Shown here in pieces: positions 38,657-47,840 of a stretch of 64,000 nucleotides of DNA. The position numbers and the translations under genes are program-made. Below the pieces are notes generated by a model. The model did no database searches. It was not told the origin of the DNA and was given only the letters and a program-made list of their open reading frames with translations. The DNA comes from Glaciecola sp. XM2 (GTDB lineage: Bacteria > Pseudomonadota > Gammaproteobacteria > Enterobacterales > Alteromonadaceae): positions 310,001-374,000 of the forward strand of contig NZ_JAHEOJ010000014.1 of NCBI RefSeq assembly GCF_018595715.1, read 5' to 3'. Numbering within the stretch: position 1 is the first letter of the stretch; every line of letters starts with the position of its first letter.

Positions 38657-38995
38657 ATGGATTGGTATATTGGCGTATTAAAGAAATATGTTGAATTTAA
38701 CGGGCGTGCACGACGCACAGAATATTGGATGTTCTTTTTGTTCAACTTCATTATTTCCATCTTATTAGGCTTTATTGATGGGCTTTTAGGTACAGGATTC
38801 TTAGGGTTAATTTATGCTCTAGCCGTGTTCTTGCCGAGTTTGGCTGTTGGTGTGCGCAGGTTGCATGATACTGGCCGCTCTGGCTGGTGGGTGCTTATTG
38901 GTTTAATTCCGCTTATCGGTTTTATTGTACTGATTTATTTCTTTGTGCTCGATTCAGACACCGGTGATAATGAATACGGGCCATCGCCGAAGTAA
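38657..38995 (+). CDS. DUF805 membrane protein
   Basis: Small membrane protein of the DUF805 family (YhaH/YhaI-like), function unknown. AAGGAG stands six bases before the ATG. In 112 residues it shows the family N-terminus with FNGRARRTEYWMFFLFN, three to four hydrophobic segments and the conserved motif VGVRRLHDTGRSGWW (about residues 69-83). Followed by an intrinsic terminator, so probably monocistronic. Confidence 0.9.
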   Translation: MDWYIGVLKKYVEFNGRARRTEYWMFFLFNFIISILLGFIDGLLGTGFLGLIYALAVFLPSLAVGVRRLHDTGRSGWWVLIGLIPLIGFIVLIYFFVLDSDTGDNEYGPSPK

Positions 38996-39004
38996 AAAGG
39001 ATAG

Positions 39005-39039
39005 GGCGCTGATGGCTTTGCTATATAAGCGCCGTTTTT
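39005..39039 (+). terminator. Intrinsic terminator after the DUF805 gene
   Basis: GGCGCT (39005-39010) pairs with AGCGCC (39028-39033) around a 17-base loop, followed by GTTTTT. Short stem and large loop, but good position ten bases after the stop. Confidence 0.6.
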
Positions 39040-39111
39040 CTCATTGTCATAACCACCAACTTCCCGATGCAACGGTTTGCTTAACAAACTTCATTTAATA
39101 AAGGACTATCA

Positions 39112-39432
39112 ATGAAATACTTAGGATTATTCTCAATACTCATTCTACTGGTAGGCTGCGAATCAACTCCCAGTTTCTGTGAGCTCAGCCCTGACTCAGA
39201 TTTGTGCAACGCTAAAACCTATAACCCCGCCACTCAACAAGCCCTCAAGGATTTTGAGCTTAGAGAAAAATACAAAGCGTTTGCCCTTGCCCAAACTGCA
39301 GATGGCTGGGAGTTCTTTGGTTATGCCGAAGGATATCGTTCCCCTCAAAAAGCGCAAAAAGCCGCGTTGGAGCAATGTCAAAAGCGAGTAGATAAGCATG
39401 AAACACCTGGTAAGTGTGAGCTGATTCGATAA
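39112..39432 (+). CDS. Small lipoprotein with DUF4189-like repeat pattern
   Basis: The 106-residue product has a signal peptide ending in the lipobox LLVGC (Cys near residue 15), so it should be lipid-anchored. Other Cys (FCELS, DLCNA) and a C-terminal GYAEGYRSPQKAQKAALEQCQ stretch resemble the short DUF4189-type periplasmic domain with paired Cys; I cannot be more specific. AAAGGA lies near the start. Stands alone between two terminator-like or gap regions. Confidence 0.7.
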   Translation: MKYLGLFSILILLVGCESTPSFCELSPDSDLCNAKTYNPATQQALKDFELREKYKAFALAQTADGWEFFGYAEGYRSPQKAQKAALEQCQKRVDKHETPGKCELIR

Positions 39433-39520
39433 TTGCTACTAAGTTAGTTGCTTTGCTCTGGCTCGTTCATGTAGTCTTTGTGTATCGCCCATGCCTTTGA
39501 ATCATAGTGAGCCCGACTGA

Positions 39521-40819
39521 ATGCCACAGCCAGAACGCAAACCATACCTACATATTCTCGCATGCTCTATCATTGGCTTAAGTTTAATGGCGTGCAGTGA
39601 CGCTACTCTAGACAGCGAACCAACCAGCGCACAGGAACAAAATAACAAACAGTCGCCTCCACTTCGGATACTCACTGAGCAAAACCTCGTCGATATACTA
39701 GTAGGCTCATGTATTCAATCCACCAGAAACTGCGACCCAAGCCAGTCAATAAGCGATGTAAAACAAGCGCTTGCCGACGGACTGGTGTTTAGCATGATAC
39801 GACCAGAAGATATTCCGCAAAATGAGATGGTTATTGCGGTGCAGGGCATAGGCGGGGGTGGTCCTTGGCAATATGTGATTGATCGCACCACCGAACAAGG
39901 CTTAGACGTGGTAGATAATCCTCACAGAAGAGTTGTAGATTTATTTAGCCGCTATTCAGGGCAGAAGGTAGCTGCACTTGTTAGATCAGAAGCCGCAGGG
40001 GCCACCGCAACTGCCTTGTTACTCGGCGCTGAAATGGGGATCCCGACGCTAGACGGCGGAATTACCGGAAGAGCGGTGCCAGAGGTACAGCAATCAATAC
40101 CATGGATTAATGGTATTGCGTCCATTCCTACTGCGATTATTACGCCTTGGGGGGATGAAATTATCATCGCAAACGCGGTGGATGAATATCGCGTAGAAGA
40201 CTTAGCCCGAGCAATCGCTGTAGCAAGCGCGGGGGATGCATGGATAAGCATGACGCCAATGTCGGGCGCGCAACTACCACAAGGAATTTTGCCGGGCAAT
40301 TTAACACTGGCAGAAGACCTTGGTAAAACAGTACGCCAAGCCAGAGAAGCGGGTGAAGACCCCATCGATGCACTCGTTGCCTTCACCAGCGGATATAAAC
40401 TATTTGAAGGTGTAGTGGTTAAATCAACCGACCGCGGTGAGCGCGGCTTTAACTGGGTTGAGGCAGAGTTTGAAGGAACCGGCGCATTTGAGGGCAAGCA
40501 ATACAGAATGTTTGTTAAAAATGAAAATATTGTAGGTTGGCTAGATGGTGAATTAAATGCCATGGCACCCGACTATATTTATAACCTCGATCCCACAACC
40601 GGTGAATCAACCCTTGGCGTTGGCTACGGCGGTTATGTAGTAGGGGAGAGAGTTGCTATTGTGGGAGTAGAAGCGCCTGCTGCTTGGCGCAGCGAAAAAG
40701 GCGTTGAACTCATAGGTCCACGTCATTTTGGGTTTGATTTTGACTATATTCCGATTGAAGTATTGCATGCAAACGAGTCTGACTCACAACTTCTTCAACA
40801 AAAGAAAAGGCGCTTGTAG
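39521..40819 (+). CDS. DUF917-domain lipoprotein
   Basis: DUF917 proteins (S-methyl-thiohydantoin desulfurase/hydantoinase-like) are normally cytoplasmic. Here a 432-residue version begins with a lipoprotein signal (LSLMACSD, Cys near residue 25) and a 25-residue linker. The DUF917 body then follows with VDILVGSC, GIGGGGPWQY, and PTLDGGITGRAVPEVQ near residue 190 and VEAPAAWRSEKGVELIGPRHFG at the end (in pieces GVEAPAAWRSEKG, ELIGPRHFGFDF). The lipid anchor is unusual. Function unknown. Confidence 0.72.
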   Translation: MPQPERKPYLHILACSIIGLSLMACSDATLDSEPTSAQEQNNKQSPPLRILTEQNLVDILVGSCIQSTRNCDPSQSISDVKQALADGLVFSMIRPEDIPQNEMVIAVQGIGGGGPWQYVIDRTTEQGLDVVDNPHRRVVDLFSRYSGQKVAALVRSEAAGATATALLLGAEMGIPTLDGGITGRAVPEVQQSIPWINGIASIPTAIITPWGDEIIIANAVDEYRVEDLARAIAVASAGDAWISMTPMSGAQLPQGILPGNLTLAEDLGKTVRQAREAGEDPIDALVAFTSGYKLFEGVVVKSTDRGERGFNWVEAEFEGTGAFEGKQYRMFVKNENIVGWLDGELNAMAPDYIYNLDPTTGESTLGVGYGGYVVGERVAIVGVEAPAAWRSEKGVELIGPRHFGFDFDYIPIEVLHANESDSQLLQQKKRRL

Positions 40820-40908
40820 CTCGTTCTAAGTGAAGTTGTTTTAATGTATGAACCAAATAAAACATTCGCAGGCTATACATAACTATTAAACATTCTTAGA
40901 GTGCTTAC

Positions 40909-41847
40909 ATGAACGCGTTAGCCAACCAATTTTCAGTCTTGTTAATACTAATTTTCACCACACCCATATCATATGCACAAGCCACTCGCTTTGCACCGGT
41001 GGCACTCCAACAAGATGGAAAAATAACCCTAACACCGAGTTTTACGCCAAATGGCAATACAATTTATTTCGCCCAATCAGAATGCTCACCTATCTGGAAG
41101 TGCCCGCAGAGGTTAAAAAAATCAGAGCGCACCGCTACCGGTTGGACCAAGCCAGAACTCGTTCCTTTGCCTACAGATGCTAGGGTTGATTGGCCTGCTG
41201 TAAGCCCAGATGGCGAAACACTAGTATTTTCTTGGGCAGCGCCCCGAAGTGATTATAAAAACCTAGAGATACTAGAGAACTTCGACCTTTATACTCTCGA
41301 TTTAAATGACGCTAATGCGGTGCCAAGACCCATTTATGGTTCGGATATTAATAGACCCAGAGCCGGCTCATTTAAAACACTGCGGTATGTTCACAATGAA
41401 GGCTATCCGAGCCTCACTAGTAACGGTGATCTGTATTTTATGACCGAGCGGCTTGACGGTATAGGTGAGAGAGATATTTATATGGCACCTGCAAATCAAA
41501 ATGGAGTTTTACAAACCGCATTTCCACTGAGCGGGCCAATAAATTCACCTCAACGTGATGACGGCGTATGGGTCAATGCGGATGGTACGTTGATGTTACT
41601 TACATATGGTAATAGAGGCGGTGAAGGTTCGGCTGATATTTTTGTTTCAAGTTTGGTGGAAGGGGAGTGGCAAACACCTATTAACCTTGGCAAGACTATT
41701 AACTCACCGTATGCTGATTTTGGCGCTAAATTGAATCCCGCTGGAACACATGTGTATTTTACATCTGATAGGCCGGTAGAAGGGGAGCCTGAGGCCATTT
41801 TACAAGTTTGGGAAGCGCCGTTTGATAAAACGTTCTACCTCAAGTAA
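40909..41847 (+). CDS. Secreted PD40/TolB-like beta-propeller protein
   Basis: The 312-residue product has a signal peptide with likely cleavage after SYA (about residue 24). The rest contains WD40-like PD40 repeats: TPSFTPNGNTIYF, VDWPAVSPDGETLVFS, YPSLTSNGDLYF, DDGVWVNADGTLML, DFGAKLNPAGTHVYFTS. Such propellers usually bind ligands or partner proteins in the periplasm. 89 bp after the DUF917 lipoprotein on the same strand; possibly linked, but no shared pathway is evident. Confidence 0.8.
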   Translation: MNALANQFSVLLILIFTTPISYAQATRFAPVALQQDGKITLTPSFTPNGNTIYFAQSECSPIWKCPQRLKKSERTATGWTKPELVPLPTDARVDWPAVSPDGETLVFSWAAPRSDYKNLEILENFDLYTLDLNDANAVPRPIYGSDINRPRAGSFKTLRYVHNEGYPSLTSNGDLYFMTERLDGIGERDIYMAPANQNGVLQTAFPLSGPINSPQRDDGVWVNADGTLMLLTYGNRGGEGSADIFVSSLVEGEWQTPINLGKTINSPYADFGAKLNPAGTHVYFTSDRPVEGEPEAILQVWEAPFDKTFYLK

Positions 41848-41925
41848 CTGTGTAGAGAAGCCTGGGCGATCCACGAAACATGATATTTCGATTGTCTAAG
41901 GGTAGACGTAAAAGCAGCCTGACTC

Positions 41926-41955
41926 GTGATTCAAAGCTGGTTTTGATTGCGCGGT
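41926..41955. repeat. Dispersed intergenic repeat, copy 1
   Basis: Shares the core TGATTCAAAGCT-GG/AG-TTTT and a following GCGCGG with 60531-60557. The core is partly palindromic (TTCAAAGC / GCTTTGAA-like). Two copies in the window, both just after a gene end. Confidence 0.5.
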
Positions 41956-42092
41956 TACTATGCATGCATGGTAATTACATAAAATAAAGTAGATGTTATC
42001 ACCGAATAAATAGTAAGGTATTGAAAATAAGTGAGTATTAGGGCGGTACGATATGAACCTGTCTTGTTGTTATTATATGACTCGGAACATGA

Positions 42093-42332
42093 ATGATTAA
42101 AAAGGACTCTTTAAATAAATTCAAACGCTATACAAATGTAGCATTTAAATATGTATTCATTGTCTTCTTCTTTTTTACTACCTTGCGAGTTTTTTTACTA
42201 TTTGCTAATGATGATGCGGAGTCTGTAACACTGTTTTCCATTTTATTAGGTTACAGCATAGTCTTCTTCGGATCTCTTTTTATGGCTATGCTCGTAGCTG
42301 CAATTGCAGTTTATAAAGAAGACTATCAATGA
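42093..42332 (+). CDS. Small two-span membrane protein, unknown
   Basis: 79-codon ORF in AT-rich DNA. The product is basic at the start (MIKKDSLNKFKRY), then has two hydrophobic segments (about residues 18-37 and 47-72) with a short acidic loop (NDDAES) and a charged end. No ribosome-binding site is obvious and no family is recognised. Hydrophobic pattern and topology look real, but chance in AT-rich DNA is possible. Confidence 0.45.
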   Translation: MIKKDSLNKFKRYTNVAFKYVFIVFFFFTTLRVFLLFANDDAESVTLFSILLGYSIVFFGSLFMAMLVAAIAVYKEDYQ

Positions 42333-43077
42333 GTTTCAAAATTTATTTGTTTAGCTTATGTGTAAGAGGGATGTGTTTTGCTTGTATGAAGGGTTCTAAA
42401 TAAAATAATAAAGTCGAGAAACAAGACTGTACTGAAAACGTGATATAACAAGTCAATAATATGGATAACAAAATGTTAAAAACCGATAAAAACAAGAGCG
42501 GTTTTACCGATTAACGAAGTGTCATGTACTTACGCGAGGATATTAATTGCTTCCTGTAACATTCCTAACAACTATTAAATCATACCAATATTCCTAAACT
42601 CCAAACAAAACCTACCTAAACATTAAACAGGGGACTCGATGCTCACTGTTCGCATAAAAATTCTCAATGTGCCGCAGTTTATACACTTATCTGACCATAT
42701 ACACAAAAGGGCACATGTGAATTACCTGTGTATAATATTTAATTTAACATAATATACATTATGAGTAATTTAGTATTGTGTGGATAATTATAACCATATG
42801 ATTTATATGTTGTTTCGTTGCTCTGTTGATATAAAGTGTTTATTGCGTTAACACGCTGTTTACCATTAAGGACGTTTATGCTTATCACCTGCGAACTTTG
42901 TAAATCATTTTCTGTTTCGCAATTTTTTATGTAGCGATTATCGAAGGCGTTAATCACCAGGTGTTGTTACAAATCATACGCCGCATAAAATAGCTGCTCT
43001 TCATTGTGCAAACCCGATGAACCTTTTCGCTAATGATCAGTCATTAACAAACGACATTTGAGAAACGCTACGCCATT
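42333..43077. other. AT-rich intergenic region without a supported gene
   Basis: 745 bp, clearly richer in A/T than its surroundings, with many TATA-like elements. It holds a weak hairpin (AAAACCG/CGGTTTT, 42479-42505) and an operator-like palindrome TAATGA-TCAG-TCATTA at 43031-43046, 31 bp before the next gene. A 72-codon minus-strand frame (42739-42957) has no supporting features. No recognisable remnant of a mobile element. Confidence 0.55.
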
Positions 43078-43833
43078 TTGCATTCCATAGATATCACTGA
43101 CACGTTTAACGAAGACCTATCGAGCTCCAATAAGCGTGTCCCAAAGCAAACATCACCTCGTGTATTGCTGATATCTGTTGTACTTCATTGTGGATTGCTG
43201 GGGCTGCTTTATTTCACTCAATCTAGCGCGCCTAAAGTGGCAAATACCACTACAAATGCACCGCTGCGCTCATATTTAGTAATAAAACCATCACAGCCTT
43301 CTGTAGAGTCTGCTCCAGCGCCCTCGGTAACAATGCCTGCAGCACCGGTAAACAACGAGGCTAATGCAACAACGCAAACGGAAGAATTAGTGCCTGTGCC
43401 CGTTGTCACACAACCAGTCCCGACGCCTGTTTCAGAGCCATCTCAAGAACAAGTGTTAACCATTACATCTGACGTCGCGACTCAACAAAACCAAACCACC
43501 ATTTCTAAATCGCAAATTGATAATGCATTTGAGCGCTTTCAAAACAACCTGCAAAGCCAACAAGTACAACGTTTCTCCGAAATCGAGGCTCGAGCATTCC
43601 GACAAGCGCAAACGTCTCCTGAAATCATTGCTCCTGAAGTAACCCTCACGCCAGAGCAAAGAGAAGCGCAAAAGCGAAGAATCATCACAGATTGCAGTAA
43701 TGCAGCTAAAAAAGGCATGAGTATCATCATAGGGTTTATGGGCGGCTCTATAAATTGTCATCAAAATCCCGACTTCGAGCAATACATCGATAAGCGTTTA
43801 AATAAAAACAATCAGGACGAATCTCGCCAATAA
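43078..43833 (+). CDS. TonB-like membrane-anchored Pro-rich protein, unknown
   Basis: TTG start at 43078, poor ribosome-binding site. The 251-residue product has a TonB-like plan: short cytoplasmic stretch, one hydrophobic segment (about residues 28-46, LLISVVLHCGLLGLLYF), then a long Pro/Ala/Thr/Val-rich spacer (residues 60-130), a helical middle and a compact end with two Cys (IITDCSN and INCHQNP). TonB's own C-terminal domain is not recognisable, so receptor energising is not claimed. No ExbB/ExbD nearby. Confidence 0.65.
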   Translation: MHSIDITDTFNEDLSSSNKRVPKQTSPRVLLISVVLHCGLLGLLYFTQSSAPKVANTTTNAPLRSYLVIKPSQPSVESAPAPSVTMPAAPVNNEANATTQTEELVPVPVVTQPVPTPVSEPSQEQVLTITSDVATQQNQTTISKSQIDNAFERFQNNLQSQQVQRFSEIEARAFRQAQTSPEIIAPEVTLTPEQREAQKRRIITDCSNAAKKGMSIIIGFMGGSINCHQNPDFEQYIDKRLNKNNQDESRQ

Positions 43834-43921
43834 TATAAAGTTTTCTGACATTGAAGATGTAATTGCGGTCAAATCCACCTAAAATAGCCTTACATATAAG
43901 ACTAATCACACAGGACACGAT

Positions 43922-44791
43922 ATGCAGGTTGCATTTATTGGCCTTGGCGCCATGGGTTACCCAATGGCAAGGCATTTGGCTAACGCAGGTTATAGAGTGA
44001 CGGTTTACAACCGCACCGCTGCAAAGGCAGAACAATGGCTAAGTGAGAACCCTTCAGGCGCCCTCGCCCTTACACCTGCAAAAACGGCATTAAATGCCAG
44101 TATCGTGTTTACATGCGTTGGAAACGATGATGATGTGCGCTCGGTTATCTATGGAGATGAGGGAGTCTTAGCAGGCCTAGAGGCAGATGCCTTACTGATT
44201 GACCATACAACCACATCTGCAGATCTGGCGGTAGAGTTACAATCGGCATGTGATAAACAAGGCATTGGATTTTTAGACGCGCCAGTATCAGGTGGTCAAG
44301 CTGGTGCTGAAAACGGCAAGCTCACCGTTATGTTGGGCGGCAATGAAGGTCATTACCAACGGGCCATTCCACTTTTGGATGCATTCTCCCAAAAACACGC
44401 ATTAATGGGCCCTGTAGGCAGTGGTCAACGCACTAAAATGGTCAATCAAATCTGTATTGCTGGCGTGGTTCAAGGGCTATCAGAAGCCTTACATTTTGCT
44501 AAGCAAGCTGACCTTGATATTGAGCAAGTGGTTGAGGTGATCAGTAAAGGCGCAGCACAGTCCTGGCAGATGGAAAACCGCGCTCACACTATGAATGCCA
44601 ACCAATTCGACTTTGGCTTTGCGGTAGATTGGATGCGTAAAGACTTAAATATCGTGCTCAACGAGGCCAATAACAACGGCAGCACCTTACCGTTAACAGC
44701 CTTAGTTGATCAGTTTTATGCACAAGTTCAGAAAAACGGCGGCGGACGATTTGATACTTCAAGTCTCATTACCTTGTTAAATAAGGGCTAA
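43922..44791 (+). CDS. 3-hydroxyisobutyrate/beta-hydroxyacid dehydrogenase family (YihU/GarR-like)
   Basis: NAD(P)-dependent beta-hydroxyacid dehydrogenase. The 289-residue protein starts with the Rossmann loop FIGLGAMGYPMARHLANAG (residues 5-23, signature GxGxMGxxMA), then the substrate block FLDAPVSGGQAGAENG near residue 122 and the catalytic Lys in GSGQRTKMVNQ near residue 175. Substrate (hydroxyisobutyrate, glycerate, tartronate semialdehyde, succinic semialdehyde) cannot be decided. Followed 68 bp later by an RbgA-like GTPase. Confidence 0.87.
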   Translation: MQVAFIGLGAMGYPMARHLANAGYRVTVYNRTAAKAEQWLSENPSGALALTPAKTALNASIVFTCVGNDDDVRSVIYGDEGVLAGLEADALLIDHTTTSADLAVELQSACDKQGIGFLDAPVSGGQAGAENGKLTVMLGGNEGHYQRAIPLLDAFSQKHALMGPVGSGQRTKMVNQICIAGVVQGLSEALHFAKQADLDIEQVVEVISKGAAQSWQMENRAHTMNANQFDFGFAVDWMRKDLNIVLNEANNNGSTLPLTALVDQFYAQVQKNGGGRFDTSSLITLLNKG

Positions 44792-44859
44792 GCGTCACAC
44801 GTATCAATTAATGCGGTAGCGCTCATGAGCACTTCCGTTAGCTATAAAGGAGCGCCGCT

Positions 44860-45861
44860 TTGGCTGTTCATTGGTTCCCAGGGCATATGCACAAAGCCCT
44901 AAAAGAGATTAAAGAGATCCTCAATCAAGTAGACGTATTGATTGAAGTGTTGGATGCACGCATCCCCTACTCTAGCGAAAACCCAGAAATTGCTAAGCTT
45001 AGAGGCGATAAGCCCTGCATTAAAATTCTCAATAAATCAGATTTAGCCGATCCAGCGATTACCGAACAATGGCAAGCGCACTTAGAACATGATGCTGGCG
45101 TAAAAACCTTTACTACATCTATTGATAACAAAGCGAAAACCAAAGAAATTATTCAATTGGTGCGTAAAGCCTGCCCAGGTAAAGATGCATCGGTTAAAAA
45201 CATCAACGCTATGATTATTGGTATTCCCAATATTGGTAAATCTAGCATAATCAATGTGTTGGCAGAGCGAACAATTGCCAAAGTAGGTAATGAGCCCGCA
45301 GTTACTAAAAATCAACAGCGCATTAATTTAGGCAGTGGTATCGTACTTGTGGATACCCCAGGCGTGCTGTGGCCAAAGCTAGAAAACCCCAATACCGGCT
45401 ATCGCTTAGCGGCACTCGCCGCGGTAAAAGATACTGCGATGGAATACGATGATGTAGGCTTTTTTACGGCAGACTTTCTCATCAAACAATACCCAGAGCT
45501 ACTAAAAGAACGCTTTAAACTCGATGATATCCCCAACACGGAAATTGAGTTCCTCGAGCTCGCGGCGGCCAAGCGCGGCGCGTTGATGGCCGGTGGTCGC
45601 GTTGATCTTTATAAAATATGTAAAACCTTAATTGATGAGTTGCGCAGTGGAAAGCTTGGCCGTATTAGCTTAGAAACGCCCGATATGCTCATAGGTGAAA
45701 AACAAGCCATGGCTGAAGCAGCGCAGAAGAAACAAGACGATAAGGCGCGCAGAAAGCAGAAGTTTAAAGACGGCTCACTCACGCCCGATAAGAAAGATCG
45801 TAAAGAAAAACGCACCGAAAAGCGCATGGCCACTAGTGAAAGAATGAAAGGCCGTAAATAA
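44860..45861 (+). CDS. Circularly permuted GTPase RbgA/YlqF-like
   Basis: Ribosome-associated GTPase of the YlqF/RbgA group, needed in Bacillus for large-subunit assembly. TTG start at 44860, with AAAGGAG seven bases upstream. The 333-residue protein has the permuted order G4-G5-G1-G2-G3: LNKSDLAD near residue 58, GIPNIGKSSIINVL near 122, DTPGVLW near 167, then a basic C-terminus (KKQDDKARRKQK, KKDRKEKRTEKR) expected for rRNA contact. In gammaproteobacteria this gene is variably annotated as YlqF/YawG family. Confidence 0.9.
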   Translation: MAVHWFPGHMHKALKEIKEILNQVDVLIEVLDARIPYSSENPEIAKLRGDKPCIKILNKSDLADPAITEQWQAHLEHDAGVKTFTTSIDNKAKTKEIIQLVRKACPGKDASVKNINAMIIGIPNIGKSSIINVLAERTIAKVGNEPAVTKNQQRINLGSGIVLVDTPGVLWPKLENPNTGYRLAALAAVKDTAMEYDDVGFFTADFLIKQYPELLKERFKLDDIPNTEIEFLELAAAKRGALMAGGRVDLYKICKTLIDELRSGKLGRISLETPDMLIGEKQAMAEAAQKKQDDKARRKQKFKDGSLTPDKKDRKEKRTEKRMATSERMKGRK

Positions 45862-45879
45862 GGGCACGGCCAACTGCCC

Positions 45880-46323
45880 CTAGCGCTGCGCTAAAAGGCG
45901 GTCTAGATGATCGGCAAAGACTTTGCGGTCTTTCTGATTAAGGGGCGGCGGCCCCCCGCTTTGAAAACCACTGGCGCGCATGGTTTCCATAAAATCCCGC
46001 GTGTTTAAACGGCTCTTTATGGTTTGTTTGTCAAACAATTCCCCTCTTGGAGATAATGCGTTTCCGCCCTTTTCAATTACCTCGTCGGCAAGCGGGATAT
46101 CAGAGGTAATCACCAGGTCCCCCGTTTCACATCGTCTAACCACTTCATGATCAGCGACATCAAAGCCACTGGGGACCTGTAAGCTCGATATTACGCTGCT
46201 CGGTGGTACCCGAATAGCGTGATTTGCGATAAAAATGGTCTGAACTTGCGTGCGCTGAGCCGCTTTGAATAGTATTTCTTTGATAACCACTGGGCAGGCA
46301 TCTGCATCCACTATAATCTTCAT
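45880..46323 (-). CDS. yaiI: YaiI/YqxD family (UPF0178, DUF188) protein
   Basis: Small NYN/PIN-like predicted nuclease-fold protein. The 147-residue product begins with the family [18 protein letters not shown], has [15 protein letters not shown] near residue 75, and [12 protein letters not shown] near 90, with clustered Asp residues that would bind metal. Function is not established. Its start overlaps the end of the DASS transporter by four bases, so translation is coupled. Confidence 0.92.
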   Translation of the reverse strand: MKIIVDADACPVVIKEILFKAAQRTQVQTIFIANHAIRVPPSSVISSLQVPSGFDVADHEVVRRCETGDLVITSDIPLADEVIEKGGNALSPRGELFDKQTIKSRLNTRDFMETMRASGFQSGGPPPLNQKDRKVFADHLDRLLAQR

Positions 46324-47705
46324 AAAACATGCACCAATAAAACATAGGTAACAAGCCCAAGCATGCTAGATACCGCAAAGCTCAAGACAGCACCCTCCTT
46401 TACCATATCCTTTATCTCTATCTCGCCAGTACCGTAGGCAATGGCGTTGGGGGCCGTTGCCACCGGTAGCATAAAGGCGCAGCTTGCTGCCATTGCAGCG
46501 GGCACCATTAGAATAGCTGGGTCGACGCCATAGTTTAAGGCGACGAGATACAAAATTGGCATTAACAACGTCGCGGTAGCCGTATTACTGATGATCTCGG
46601 TTAAATATGTAACGCTTAGGCATAAAAGTAATAAGGTGATCAACAGCGGATATTCACTAAAGCTAGACAAACCGTCACCAATGACTTGAGACAAACCAGA
46701 CGCGGTAAAGCCTTTCGCCAGTGCAATGCCTCCGGCAAACAAAAGTAACATGCCCCATGGAATATCAACGGCGGTTTTCCAATCTAATAGCCGCTCACCT
46801 CTGCCATTTGGCACCATGAACATTACCACAACGGCGGCTAACGCAACGGTGCTGTCGCCCGCGTTTGAGATCCCCAGAGCATCACTCCATCCACCAAATG
46901 GAGCGCTACGCGTAACCCACGCAAGCACTGCCAGACCGAAGACGGCTAATGTTCGTAACTCTTGTACTTCCCAGTTACCTAACAATGGTAAATCTACCGA
47001 AAGAGGCCCTTTTAAGTGGCGAGTCAACCATAAGGATATAAGTGGGATGGCTATAATTACGCAAGGAATGCCCACTAGCATCCACCTTAAAAAACTAAAC
47101 TCCTGACCAGATTGCGCTTCATAGATACCAGCAAAGATAACGTTTGGCGGTGTTCCAATTAAGGTCCCTATTCCGCCTACGCTTGCAGCATATGCAATAC
47201 CGAGGATCAGCGCGACTTTAAGGCTCTTTTCATCAACTTGTGACAGCACCGCAAGGGCAATCGGAAGCATGATCAGAATAGTCGCGGTATTAGATATCCA
47301 CATACTCAATAATGCGGTAGCTATCATAAAGCCCAACACCAAGCGTTTTTTGCTGTGTGCGCCAATGGCGTTAACCATAAGTATTGCTAGACGTCGATGC
47401 ACGCCAGAACGCTCAAGCGATTTCGAGAGCATAAATGCGCCCATCAGTAACAAAATAACGTGACTGCCCAAAGCGGAGCTGGCTTCTTGATGGGTCAACA
47501 CCCCAAAGATTGGCAGAAGTGCAAAAGGTACAAGAGATGTAATAGGAATGGGAAGCGCTTCAGTCACCCACCATATTACGGTTAACAAGGTAATACCCGC
47601 GGTAATGGCGGCACTCTCGCTTAGACCAAAGTGATGTAAGGATATAAAGTAGGTCAATACGCCAATCAACGGACCTATGGCTAAAAAATGCGGTGTTTTT
47701 ATCAT
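46320..47705 (-). CDS. DASS/SLC13 family anion symporter
   Basis: Divalent-anion:sodium symporter (dicarboxylate, citrate or sulfate). I use the ATG at 47705 ([11 protein letters not shown]) over a TTG 12 codons upstream; no clear ribosome-binding site. The 461-residue protein has eleven or so hydrophobic segments and both SNT substrate/sodium motifs, [15 protein letters not shown] near residue 150 and [16 protein letters not shown] near residue 385. Followed at a four-base overlap by yaiI. Confidence 0.9.
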   Translation of the reverse strand: MIKTPHFLAIGPLIGVLTYFISLHHFGLSESAAITAGITLLTVIWWVTEALPIPITSLVPFALLPIFGVLTHQEASSALGSHVILLLMGAFMLSKSLERSGVHRRLAILMVNAIGAHSKKRLVLGFMIATALLSMWISNTATILIMLPIALAVLSQVDEKSLKVALILGIAYAASVGGIGTLIGTPPNVIFAGIYEAQSGQEFSFLRWMLVGIPCVIIAIPLISLWLTRHLKGPLSVDLPLLGNWEVQELRTLAVFGLAVLAWVTRSAPFGGWSDALGISNAGDSTVALAAVVVMFMVPNGRGERLLDWKTAVDIPWGMLLLFAGGIALAKGFTASGLSQVIGDGLSSFSEYPLLITLLLLCLSVTYLTEIISNTATATLLMPILYLVALNYGVDPAILMVPAAMAASCAFMLPVATAPNAIAYGTGEIEIKDMVKEGAVLSFAVSSMLGLVTYVLLVHVL

Positions 47706-47840
47706 TATAATTATCGGTTTAGGTTTATAAATTGCAAACAATTAACGTTGCTTATTGTTAAAGCAATGCTTTTGGTTTGCGTTATTAGAACTGTTGTGCC
47801 ATATTGCCTCTAAGTGTTAAGCCTAAGAGGTGCTGTGTCA

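Noticed and set aside
39952-40563. Long minus-strand frame inside the DUF917 gene
   Set aside because: Antisense shadow; Ser/Pro/Ala-rich translation typical of the opposite strand of a coding gene.
42739-42957. Minus-strand 72-codon ORF in the AT-rich gap
   Set aside because: No ribosome-binding site, no domain or membrane pattern, biased only by A/T content.
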